In this document: piece by piece, positions 11,827-20,439 of the stretch | Layout of the letters: each line of letters begins with the position of its first letter | How positions within the stretch are numbered: position 1 is the stretch's first letter | The notes under the pieces: generated by a model | What the model saw: the letters and a program-made list of their open reading frames with translations, nothing else | The model's database searches: none | Told to the model about the DNA's origin: nothing | From: Hydnum rufescens UP504 | Taxonomy: Eukaryota > Basidiomycota > Agaricomycetes > Cantharellales > Hydnaceae | Direction of reading: 5' to 3' | Assembly: GCA_014904985.1 (NCBI GenBank) | Contig: MU129048.1 | Span: 84,258 to 148,257, forward strand | Length of the DNA: 64,000 bases | Translations under genes and position numbers: made by a program

Positions 11827-12725
11827 CGGTGCTCACCAACCAGGGCTTGCCACTGGGTTCTGGCTGTTGGGCTGTCATTTGGGGGGGGGTCTCTGTCTGG
11901 TGTAACTCGGCGGGTGGGGCGGGTTTGGGGCCCCCACTGCATGGAGTTTGTGCATTGGGTTTGGGACAGCTCTTGGCCTGAAAGAACTAGTTAAAATTCA
12001 AAGTTTGCACAAAAAGAGCAAAGCGACCTGCTTGCTCTATTTTTTGGGCGTGACTAAGCTTTATTCAAAATTTACATATCTTATATTCGGCCACACACAA
12101 CCTGCTGCCAGCGGTTGTCTGTGGCCCGGGCTTATTGGGGATAATCACCAGTATTTATTATTATATTCCCCCCTCTAGTGTTTCATTTATAGTTATTTAT
12201 TTATTATCATTATCACTCACCCCAGGTGGGGGCTGTTTTCATTTGGCAGTCTCGTGTTTTGTTTTTGTTTTTATCAACTTATGTATTTATTTATTTAAAA
12301 ATTCAATTAAAAAAACATACCACACACCTGCTAGGGCAGGTGTGTGGTACCGTCTGTTGCTTCCTCAAGACTTTGGATGGGGGGTCGTCTGGTGTTCAGA
12401 TGCGGGTTCAGGGGGCATGTTGCTGGGGTGTCGGGTGGCAAAATATTAAGTTAGAAATTCAAAGCAGTGCAAAAAGAGCAGCTATTGCTGCTCTTTTTGC
12501 GCCACTTGCAAATAAAAATCAAAATCAAAAACAGACCTTTTGTACCACACCCCTGCTGAGGGGGGTATGTGGTACTGGGCATTGCTGCCTTGGGGCTTGG
12601 ATGGGGGCTCGCCCAGCTTGTCGGTGGCCATTTGGGCGTGTTTGGCTTGGCGGCTCACCATTGTGCGGGTCATTTGGGGGTCACGGCTGTCTGTTGTCGT
12701 CGTTTCGGGAGCTTCAAATTCAATC

Positions 12726-12839
12726 CTAGAATTGAATGATAACGAATGTTAGTAAAAAAATTTTGAAGTGACGCCAAAGGGGCAGCTTGTGCTGCTCCTT
12801 TGGTGTCACTGTAGATGTAGAAAGTTTTAAAAAAAATAC
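12726..12839 (-). other. Predicted hairpin intron
   Basis: Minus strand: donor ACAAG|GTATTT, hairpin GGAGCAGC/GCTGCCCC, branch-like TTTACTAAC, acceptor TTCTAG|GATTG. Length 114 nt. Confidence 0.6.
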
Positions 12840-12984
12840 CTTGTAGTACCACACACCCACATTGGCAGGTGTGTGGTACTCATTGTTGCCCGGGGTTGCA
12901 TACCTTCGACTGCCGGTTTTCTGTACAGTTCTCAGGTGGGTTGGGGGGGTTTCGGGTACGTACTTGTTTGGGGGGAAGGAAGAT

Positions 12985-13083
12985 CTAGAATACAAGAATT
13001 TAGATCAGGAAAAGTTAACACGACGCAAAAAGAGCTGCCTTCGCAGCTCTTTTTGCGCCGTTGGGGTGCGTTACATTACATAC
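12985..13083 (-). other. Predicted hairpin intron
   Basis: Minus strand: donor ACAAG|GTATGT, hairpin with swapped stem bases (AGAGCTGC/GCAGCTCT), branch-like GTTAAC, acceptor TTCTAG|ATCTT. Length 99 nt. Confidence 0.6.
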
Positions 13084-13685
13084 CTTGTATAGACCACACA
13101 CCCGCTACTGCGGGTGTGTGGTTCGTCTCTGTGTTTGGCGCGTCGTCGTTCATGGGGATGTTGTCATTCTGGTGGGGCTTCGCGGGTCTTCATTTGCGGT
13201 GATACCTAGAATGAAAAATTATTAGTTAAAAAATTAAAAGCGACGCAAAAAGAGCAGCAAAAGCTGCTCTTTTTGTGCTGTTGGATACAGGAAAATCACC
13301 TGCCTTAAATAGCACCAGACACCCACCATGGCGGGTGTCTGGTTTGCATTGACTTTTCGTTTGGTGGGGTTTGGTGGTGCATTCGTCGGGTTTTCTTTTG
13401 GTGTGGCTTCAGTTGGACTCATGCGGGATGTTGGATCAAATTATGACCTAGATATTAAAATATGTGTTAGTTAAAAATTCGAAGCAGCGCAAAAGAGCAG
13501 CTTTCGCTGCTCTTTTTGCGCCACAGTATCTATTGAGGGGGGGGAACTCCCCTGAACTAGTACCACACCCCCGCCGAAGCGGGTGTGTGGTACTCCCTTT
13601 GCACCCTGGTCACGTACTTGGTTCTGTATGGGGGGCTGGTTGTCACTTGGGCGGGTGTTTTGTTTCGCAGGTCTCAGTCCAGATC

Positions 13686-13798
13686 CTAGAGTGAGAATGT
13701 TGATTAGTAAAAAAATTCAAAGTGACGCAAAGGGAGCAGCTTGCACTGCTCCTTTTGCATCGTTGTACATATAGAAATCAAATAAAAAAAATAAAAAC
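13686..13798 (-). other. Predicted hairpin intron
   Basis: Minus strand: donor ACAAG|GTTTTT (weak), hairpin AGGAGCAG/CTGCTCCC, branch-like TTACTAATC, acceptor CTCTAG|GATCT. Length 113 nt. Confidence 0.5.
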
Positions 13799-13976
13799 CT
13801 TGTAGGACCACACCCACCGAAGTGGGTGTGGTCCTTGGTTTGTACTGCAGTCGTGCAGTTCGTACTCAGTACGGGGCTTGGTTGTCATGTTGGGGGTTTG
13901 AACTCTCACGGGTTTCATTTGGCAGGTCCGTTGCCATTCTCGTGTGTTGCTTGGTGGGGTCATGGGTTCAGACAAC

Positions 13977-14071
13977 CTAAAATAATGTATAATATGTTAG
14001 TAAAAAGGAAAAAGAAAAGCCACGCAAAAGGAGCAGCGTACGCTGCTCCTTTTGCATGGTTATATGCTCAC
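13977..14071 (-). other. Predicted hairpin intron
   Basis: Minus strand: donor TTAAG|GTGAGC, hairpin GGAGCAGCGTACGCTGCTCC, branch-like TTACTAACA, acceptor TTTTAG|GTTGT. Length 95 nt. Confidence 0.65.
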
Positions 14072-14221
14072 CTTAAAATTACCACACACCCACTGAAGTG
14101 GTGTGTGGTTCGTCTCTTCGCGTGGCACGTTGTCATTCAGGGGTCCCTTCTGTGGGTGTGTTATCGTTGTGGGGGGGCTTGCTTCGTGGGTCTGTGGTCT
14201 TCATTTGTGACAATACTGTAC

Positions 14222-14324
14222 CTAGAATAAAATATAATTAGTTACAAAATTAAAAGCGATGCAAAAAGAGCAGCTTTCACTGCTCTTTTTGCGTGGCTGC
14301 ATCTATTAGGGGGGGGAGACTCAC
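14222..14324 (-). other. Predicted hairpin intron
   Basis: Minus strand: donor TTAAG|GTGAGT, hairpin AGAGCAG/CTGCTCT, branch-like GTAACTAAT, acceptor TTCTAG|GTACA. Length 103 nt. Confidence 0.65.
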
Positions 14325-14410
14325 CTTAAATAGTACCACACCCGCCGCAGCAGGTGTGGTTCCTGGGCTCACTCATTGGGCGGCCTGTCGTTTGTTGTTT
14401 TGGTTTTGAT

Positions 14411-14513
14411 CTGGAGGAATACAGGCTACGTTAGTATAAAAATTCATGGCAGCGCAAAAAGAGTAGCTTGCACTACTCTTTTGCACTATTGTATTTACAG
14501 AGACAAAACTTAC
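14411..14513 (-). other. Predicted hairpin intron
   Basis: Minus strand: donor ATAAG|GTAAGT, hairpin AGAGTAG/CTACTCT (a paired substitution against the family), branch-like TATACTAACG, acceptor CTCCAG|ATCAA. Length 103 nt. Confidence 0.65.
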
Positions 14514-14562
14514 CTTATGACCACACACCCACATCAGCGGGTGTGTGGTCGTGTGGTCGTGG

Positions 14563-14688
14563 TCATGCGGTCACGGTCGTGCACTGTTGCTGCAGCTGTT
14601 GCAGCTGCTGCAGCTGCTGTTGCTGCTGTTGCTGCTGTTGCTGCTGTTGCTGCTGTTGTTGCTGTTGTTGCTGTTGCTGTTGTGGCAT
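14563..14688 (-). CDS. Short polyglutamine ORF at the head of the minus array
   Basis: Begins ATG-CCA and then reads mixed CAA/CAG codons, giving a run of about 20 Gln followed by LQQ units, then CTTVTA and TGA; 41 residues. Beyond the TGA the same frame continues through PRPHDHTPADVGVW in the first exon-type palindrome, so a CGA-to-TGA change could have closed a longer frame (inference). The two alternative frames of the repeat give poly-Ala/Thr and poly-Ser/Cys strings and are not supported. It may be no more than a trinucleotide repeat. Expression is unknown. Confidence 0.3.
   Translation of the reverse strand: MPQQQQQQQQQQQQQQQQQQQQQQQLQQLQQLQQQCTTVTA
14583..14688. repeat. CTG/CAG trinucleotide microsatellite
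   Basis: About 105 bp of CTG, TTG and GTT units (CAG/CAA on the minus strand). The mixture of CAG and CAA codons keeps glutamine on the minus strand. Confidence 0.9.
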
Positions 14689-14689
14689 G

Positions 14690-15040
14690 GTTGTACAGTT
14701 GCTTGCTGGGTGTGGCTGTGTAGAGTTCGAAATTTAGGGAATTGAAGGCATGAAAAATTGAAAAATGCGAAAGTTGTCCAAGATAATTAATTGCCCATGT
14801 AGAGTGTATATATAACACTACTATATTCAAATTTGGGCCAATTCTGATGTGTAGAAGTGGCCCAATCCACTCTGTAATTAGCCATCTCATGCCTTATTGA
14901 GCTCTGACTCATTACCATCCTCTTCTTTGGTTTTCCTGGACATATTTTTATTATATAGTATTTATCTATAATATACATGCTTGGTATTATTGTGTACTGT
15001 GCTTGCAGATGCCAGCGCTTGGGCGCTTCTTGAGTATCGG
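14690..15040. promoter_or_regulatory. Putative divergent promoter between the two arrays
   Basis: An AT-rich interval separating units read leftward from units read rightward. It contains TGTATATATAAC at about 14808 and AT-rich TATTATATAG near 14950. The position between divergent intron arrays suggests a bidirectional start region. This is inference; no start site is visible from sequence alone. Confidence 0.3.
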
Positions 15041-15156
15041 CAATTGCCGGCGTTGAATCTGCATCTTGCTTCCTATCTCTGCAACACAACAAGCAACCAC
15101 CGAAAAGCAACCTGCATCGACCATCGCACCCGCCACTGCGGGTGTGTGGTCACAAG

Positions 15157-15261
15157 GTGAGTGTTTTTTCTAGTAGATACAATGGCGCAAAAAGAGCAGT
15201 GAAAGCTGCTCTTTTTGCACTGCTTTGGAACATCTTACTAACGTCTCTTTATTTATTTTAG
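15157..15261 (+). other. Predicted hairpin intron
   Basis: Donor CACAAG|GTGAGT, hairpin GCAAAAAGAGCAG/CTGCTCTTTTTGC, branch-like TTACTAACG, acceptor TTTTAG|ATTGA. Length 105 nt. Confidence 0.7.
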
Positions 15262-15547
15262 ATTGAGGCCTCGTCCAATGCACGATGAGAGCCCAAACAG
15301 CCACTGCGACATGTACAGGAATGCGACACAGCAACACAACATCCAGCACTGCGACACAGAAATGTGACGCATGACAGCGCGACACGGCAATGCGCCAAAT
15401 GAAGACATGCCAAACGAAGATGCGATACACAGTAATGCGACACACAGCAACACAACCTATGGCAACATGCCAAACAAGCACGCAGCTGCACCAAATGAGG
15501 CCCCCAGGAACCACACACCTGCCACAGTGGGTGTGGTACTATATAAT

Positions 15548-15651
15548 GTGAGTCCCCCCCCCAGTAGCTACAGGCACCCAAAAAGAGCAGTGAAAGCTGC
15601 TCTTTTTGCATGGTCTTTGACTCTTAACTAACATATAATCTTATATTCTAG
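15548..15651 (+). other. Predicted hairpin intron
   Basis: Donor ATAAT|GTGAGT, hairpin AAAAAGAGCAG/CTGCTCTTTTT, branch-like TTAACTAAC, acceptor TTCTAG|GTCAC. Length 104 nt. Confidence 0.7.
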
Positions 15652-15808
15652 GTCACCACTTCCCATGCAAATGAATACCCATGCAAGAACCCCATAACCC
15701 CGCCTGTCGACACCTGAATGAGGGGACCCATACAAACTGCCGCACATGTGAGCTGGAGTATGGCTCCAGTACCCCACACCTGCTGCAGCAGGTGTGGGGT
15801 ACTACAAA

Positions 15809-15915
15809 GTAATATTTCTTTTCATTTTTTATTCTTGTGGCACAAAAAGAGCAGCATAAGCTGCTCTTTTTGTGCTGCTTTGGAATTTTTTTTTTACTGA
15901 TGTGCATTATTCTAG
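15809..15915 (+). other. Predicted hairpin intron
   Basis: Donor TACAAA|GTAATA (weaker), hairpin GCACAAAAAGAGCAGC / GCTGCTCTTTTTGTGC, branch-like TTACTGATG, acceptor TTCTAG|ATTAG. Length 107 nt. Confidence 0.55.
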
Positions 15916-16115
15916 ATTAGGGCCCATCCAACGCAGGACGATAACCCATGAAACGACAAAAGCCCCAACAGCGATGTGCCACACAGCAACGCGACACGGC
16001 AACGCAATACACGGCAACACCAATACACCAATGTGACACAGCAATGGGCCAATGATGCAACCGCACCAAAGCCCAAGGCAGCGCACCAAATGAGGGCACG
16101 GAATCACACACCCGC

Positions 16116-17490
16116 TGTTGGAGGGATAAATCCCTACACCATAGATTCCTCATCTGAGGCCCATTTTCCCTATGAACAAATCAATTATATGTCACCACGC
16201 TCATTTAATTTTATTGCCATTCATTTATTCAAGAAATCAATTGGATTCCTACCCTTTCCAACCCATAATATCGCCTCATTCCTTTACCATGTCCACCAGT
16301 CAATTTATTGACTATCCATCGGACTTCAACAGTCCTCATCAAAAAGGGCAGTTTATGCCCTACTTCAAGTCCATTTTCTTTGGACAAGGCAATTCACTTG
16401 CCATCTTTCTTCAAGACTGGATGACTTGCCTGCTCTTCCAAACCATCCTATTGCCTTAAGGGCAATGAATTGTGATTATGTAATGATGCGGACTGGGCCT
16501 AGTTCCGATTCTGGACTCACAGATCCATCACATGATCCAGATAGGGGCTGCACTACTCTGAAGGAGTATTTTTCGAATTTCTCCGTCATTTTTGATCGGA
16601 TCGACTCGAAACGACCGCGCCCAGAAAGATACGAATCGTACCTATCGAATGGTACCAAACACGAAACAAACGGATCAAAAATGCCGTCCCTGTAACAATA
16701 TCTTGCCATGATTTATACTCTGAAGGAGTATTTCTTGATTTTCGAAGCCAATTCTTATCGGATTCATTCGCGAGTACCACGCCCTGAAAGCTGTTAAAAA
16801 TGCGCATCGAACGGTATCAAGGGCAAAACGAGCGGACGCGAATTCCATTTTTCACAAGACAACTCCCTCCCCATGACTCCCCCTTGCTCCACCATTCAAA
16901 ATAGCGAATTACTTCCGGCCCTCTTATGTCCGATGGAGAAGACCCTCAGGGCGACTATTCCACTTTTCCTTAAGGAACTTGTCCAGGTTTGAAGGAGGAA
17001 TAGCATGTAATGTGTCAATCTCCCCTTTTATCTTGAAATTGGAATATCTCCATCAGTTTTGAAGATTTTAACTTCATTTCTTTTTCTCTGTGTGTCCCTT
17101 ATGTCCGACTTTTTCACTTTATATTGAGTCGAAGTCTGGATTGTATATTAGGTGCAGCTAGCACACAAATTCATTAGTTCTCCCCCTCCCTCCAGTTTGA
17201 AGCTCCTTGAACAGCTGCTGGTTCCTGGGTGATTTCTCACTACAAAAGCGAATTCTAACTACACTTTGACTAAGGTCTCAAGAAGGGATTCTTAGGGTGT
17301 GGTAATTTGACTGAAACACACATTCTCACTTAATTGCTTGGGCTTTGCTGGCTCATTGCAATTCCCCCTGTTCAAAAGACCTTCCTCCACTCAAACCTAA
17401 ACAGCCAGATTAGATCTGTGATCCCCTCTTTCATCCCTGGCTCAACCTTGCGGACAGTGGTTGGATTGGTTCATAACCATCCTTCTTACA
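16116..17490. mobile_element. Solo LTR inside an exon-type hairpin
   Basis: 1375 bp from TGTTGGAGGG to CTTACA. It interrupts a palindrome whose left arm (CACACACCCGC) ends at 16115 and whose right arm (GGTGGGTGTGTGG) resumes after 17490. Flanking tetramers CCGC and CTGC differ by one transition, compatible with a decayed 4-bp target duplication. It is homologous to 1-872 (inverted), 23298-24646 and 40729-42085 (inverted). No internal domain is present, so it is a solo LTR. Confidence 0.85.
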
Positions 17491-17521
17491 CTGCCCTGGT
17501 GGGTGTGTGGTTCTATATCAG

Positions 17522-17628
17522 GTAAGTCCCCGCCCCCTCAGTAGCTACAGCCACGCAAAAAGAGCAGCAAAAGCTGCTCTTTTGCATGGCCCTTATTTCC
17601 TAACTAATTTAAAAATAATATTTTGTAG
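17522..17628 (+). other. Predicted hairpin intron
   Basis: Donor TCAG|GTAAGT, hairpin AAAAAGAGCAGC/GCTGCTCTTTT, branch-like CCTAACTAAT, acceptor TTGTAG|GTTTC. Length 107 nt. Confidence 0.7.
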
Positions 17629-17797
17629 GTTTCAACTGCCCTCACAAACAAATACTGACAAAGAACCCCCCATAACCCTGCCTATCGACCCCCGAACAAC
17701 AGGGGACCCATACAAACTGCTGTGCGTACAAGCTGGCATATGGATGAGCCGGCGTGCACGGTCCCAGTACCCTACACCTGTGGGTGTGGGGTACAAG

Positions 17798-17913
17798 GTA
17801 TGTGTTATGTTTTTTTTTTATTTCTTAGTCTTGTGGCGCAAAAAGAGCAGCATAAGCTGCTCTTTTTGCATTGCATTAATGTTGTACTAACATTGAATCC
17901 CTTATTTCTATAG
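17798..17913 (+). other. Predicted hairpin intron
   Basis: Donor ACAAG|GTATGT, hairpin GCAAAAAGAGCAGC/GCTGCTCTTTTTGC, branch-like GTACTAACA, acceptor CTATAG|ACCCT. Length 116 nt. Confidence 0.7.
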
Positions 17914-18163
17914 ACCCTTGACCAGAACCTGCATGAACCCCCCTGAACCCGCCAAATGACACCTTGGGAACGAAAACTGCAAATGAGCCCTGCGAACAAA
18001 AACCCACTCCCTCGAGGGAGCGCCCAAATGGAACCAGCCCCGACTGGGGCATATGAACCCCACCCGCTGTGGTGGGTGTGGTGGGTATATGCAGGTGCGT
18101 GACCCGCAGGAACCACACCCCCCCCCCCCCTGTGGTGGCAGACCCTGGGGGGGATAATATGTA

Positions 18164-18201
18164 TATAATAATAGTAGTAATAATAATAATAATAATAATA
18201 A
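18164..18201. repeat. (TAA)n microsatellite
   Basis: About 38 bp of TAA/TAG units just inside the right inverted terminus of copy B, after a C run at 18117-18130. Confidence 0.9.
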
Positions 18202-18389
18202 ATAATCTAGCACAGCCATGGATTGGCTGACAGATGGCCCAAAAACTGAATTGAAATCGCCTGATTTTGGCTGTAAGGTTTGGGGGACCTCTTAGGTACC
18301 ATTTTCTGCCCCAAAAGTGGTACCTAAATTAGGTCCCCCCCATGACTGACCAGCCTGCCCCAGTCCTATCTGCATGCATCCCATTCAGC

Positions 18390-19890
18390 ATCGTAACAGT
18401 GCAGCATAAGAGGTAAGGTGGTGCCATGAGCAGCAAGGTGATGTTTCGTGAATATCCCAGTGTGTTGACGACAGCTTTAGGGTTACGAAAATCGATATGA
18501 GTGTGAATACAAACAACTGAGCGAACTTACATGGGAAAAAATTGGTGATGGCAGCAGCCACAACTTGATAGAATCTGCATGATGACATCAGGCCCTTGCC
18601 CATCATACACAAATCCTCACAGCTCACATGTAAAGAACAAGATCCCACACAGAAACCACGTCTTTGGGTCACAGACAGCAAGTCTGAAACCATCCAAACA
18701 GGATGTACTCAGGGTGAAGGGAGCATCACCGAAGTCCTCCCGTAGCCGCCAGATGGCTAGATCTCGCTCTTTGGGTGTGAGGTGTGTATCGGAGGAAGGA
18801 AGTCCAGGAAGGACAAGCGCACCCAAACCAGCAATGATAACAGTGGCCGAGCCTTCAACTGCATGAATCGATCAGATTAAACCAGGCCATGCTTATCATA
18901 CGTGCAAAGAAGTGTACTCAGGAAGAGCCATCTCCATCCCACAATTCCCAGATGTCCGTTGAGGTTCAAAATGTGATGAGACCACCAAATGCATTACCCA
19001 GTTGACTGCCGGCATAAAAGATGCTGGGATATCACTCAGATAAAATAGTATTATATATAGGAGAGAATACACATGCAGTATGAAGGGCCAATTCTCATTT
19101 TGTATACCAAGCAGAAATATAATACTGCGAGGCATGGTTTCCGTTTTGAGACAGCTATCAATTATCAAAAGTGATGAAGAGAGCTCATGGGGCTTACTAC
19201 TGCACCTGGAAAAAATGCACTCTCGAAAAACCCCAGGAGAAAATGACAGACCAGCAAGCCATGGAAATTTTGCACAGTGCCTGTGCATGCAGAGATAGTC
19301 CCCCAAGCAGCCATGCATCTGCATAGATACCATCCTGGTCGCTTAATTTGGCCCAATATAAGATTTGATGGAACCTGCATTATAACTGGGAGGAGAAGCT
19401 GTAGAACCCAAATATGATATTGATTATCATACTCACTATAGCCTACAGACAAAATAGAAATGCTAATGGGTCTGATGAGCCCTGTAAAGAGAAATTTTTG
19501 CGTCCAAGTGGGCCCACCATGTTTGATATTGTGTTCCAATGAGAGAGAGGTCTCTCTCGATGTTGGCTAGTTGAGCTGAGGCAATGTTTTGCTGTAAGAT
19601 TCTGGGTTCATACAATGGAAACACACAGGTAAGTGGAAAAGGAAGTTACTGATGCGATCCAAGAAGTTCAAGATGAAGAATAAGATGAGCAATGGCATGA
19701 GTCACAAGTCAAGGCTGGCAACAAGACTCCGTTCCAATAACGAGCGGTCTTCCTCAGTGAGGGAAGAGATTGGAGGGAAAGTTGAGTGGAGAAGGGTGAC
19801 ATGCTCCACTTCAATATCAGTTGGGGAACCCTCTACTGAGGGGAACCGCTCAATGCGGCTCATGAGAGTGCAGTGGCACATGATCCACAC
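18390..19890 (-). pseudogene. MFS transporter (Dal5-like anion:cation symporter), broken
   Basis: Minus-strand segments match the order of the fungal allantoate-permease-type MFS family. The N-terminus and TM1 (LVASLDL, stop, then LMPLLIL, then NFLDR) are at 19640-19735. TM2-TM4 (IMQVPSNLILGQI, GFFESAFFPGA) are at 19165-19440. The central loop (LTPKERDLAIWRLREDFGDA) with the following TM segment is at 18620-18830, and a VVAAAITNFFP segment at 18530-18560. The TGA at 19702-19704 stands where family members have Arg (DLRLMPLL), as expected from CGA to TGA. Other frame breaks occur and the C-terminus is missing. A full family member has about 450-500 residues. Confidence 0.75.
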
Positions 19891-20439
19891 TCCTCAATCT
19901 GTCTATCTGCATTCTCGTCCCTGCTCTCATGAGCAATTATGTCCCCTATTGCTCTCACTTCTCGAGAATGAGCAGTCATTATTACATTGAAGGCCTTCAG
20001 ACTTATACTTGACAGGGCTCAGCTGTTAACAAAATGAACTTACATTCGGATATACTAACAGTACTTAGACACAAGGTGTATATACAGGCCAGGTGAGCCT
20101 TCCCATACTACTGAAGAGACCACAGATGGGCTAACCTCAGCCTTTAACAAAAGGAAATGAGGAGCGAAAGGATGTGGGAGATTAGTGCAAGGGACCAGTG
20201 CAGCCCATCGCCTAAAGGGGCAAGCAAAAAGAAAAAAACAAAAGTACGTATCTCTGAGAGACAAAGGTCCGAGGATGTCTCGCATCCCGGTGGTCTCCCA
20301 TATTGGGGATAACCAATGCGATTGAATTGCCAATGGGTCAGATGCACTCATCACTGACCTTCAACCCACCTCGATCATCTGCAAGTTCTGCACAATCAGA
20401 TATTTCCTGGGAACAATTATTCTGGAGCCTGGGATCACT

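Larger units (their letters stand above)
12009..14550 (-). repeat. Minus-strand array of alternating exon and intron hairpins
   Basis: Exon-type palindromes lie at about 12090-12126 (degenerate), 12319-12348, 12544-12573, 12848-12877, 13093-13122, 13314-13343, 13562-13591, 13805-13834, 14081-14109, 14334-14359 and 14519-14550. Intron-type palindromes lie between them near 12009-12050 (degenerate), 12466-12502, 12770-12807, 13022-13058, 13242-13278, 13486-13522, 13724-13761, 14019-14057, 14257-14293 and 14450-14488. The period is about 185-305 bp, commonly near 245. On the minus strand each exon-type palindrome ends 6-10 nt before a donor, and each intron-type palindrome sits 20-30 nt inside the intron, followed by CTAAC/CTAAT and TAG. 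Stems keep pairing while bases change (CAGACAC/GTGTCTG at 13314, GAGCTGC/GCAGCTC at 13022, GAGTAG/CTACTC at 14450). Confidence 0.85.
15001..18120 (+). repeat. Plus-strand array of alternating exon and intron hairpins
   Basis: Exon-type palindromes at 15125-15150, 15510-15538, 15771-15800 (perfect, with CCCCACACC/GGTGTGGGG), about 16105-16115 continued at 17491-17511 across an LTR, 17767-17792 and about 18057-18080. Intron-type palindromes at about 15183-15220, 15577-15613, 15838-15877, 17552-17587 and 17835-17873. Exon-like segments measure 286, 157, about 227 (LTR removed) and 169 nt. These are not consistently multiples of three, so a conserved reading frame is not supported. Exon-like segments at 15262-15547 and 15916-16110 are rich in GCGACAC/CAGCAA-type short repeats. 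Confidence 0.85.
11585..18352. mobile_element. Copy B: inverted-repeat element with divergent hairpin-intron arrays
   Basis: The left terminus at about 11590-11660 (GGTCAAGTCATC, GGTACCACTTTCGGGGCAGA) is inverted relative to the right terminus at about 18290-18352 (TCTGCCCCAAAAGTGGTACC, ATGACTGACC). Inside are a minus-strand array (12009-14550), a short divergent centre with a CAG-repeat ORF (14551-15000) and a plus-strand array (15001-18120). A 1375-bp LTR sits inside the plus arm, so the element itself is about 5.4 kb. No transposase or replication protein is encoded, so if mobile it would be non-autonomous. I found no certain target-site duplication. A 25-N assembly gap lies at 11802-11826. 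I do not recognise this element. Confidence 0.65.

Noticed and set aside
11636..11981. ORFs spanning 11802-11826
   Set aside because: They cross an assembly gap of N.
12466..14488. GC hairpins followed by T runs look like bacterial intrinsic terminators
   Set aside because: The organism is a fungus, and the T run is part of the stem (pairing with AAAAA), not a tail.
14376..14890. Poly-Val/Ala, poly-Cys, poly-Leu and poly-Ala/Thr ORFs
   Set aside because: These are alternative frames of one CTG/CAG repeat; only the glutamine frame has a plausible start.
12009..18120. Regularly spaced palindromes look like a CRISPR array
   Set aside because: There are two alternating repeat types, spacers are variable in length, the signals fit introns, and the context is eukaryotic.
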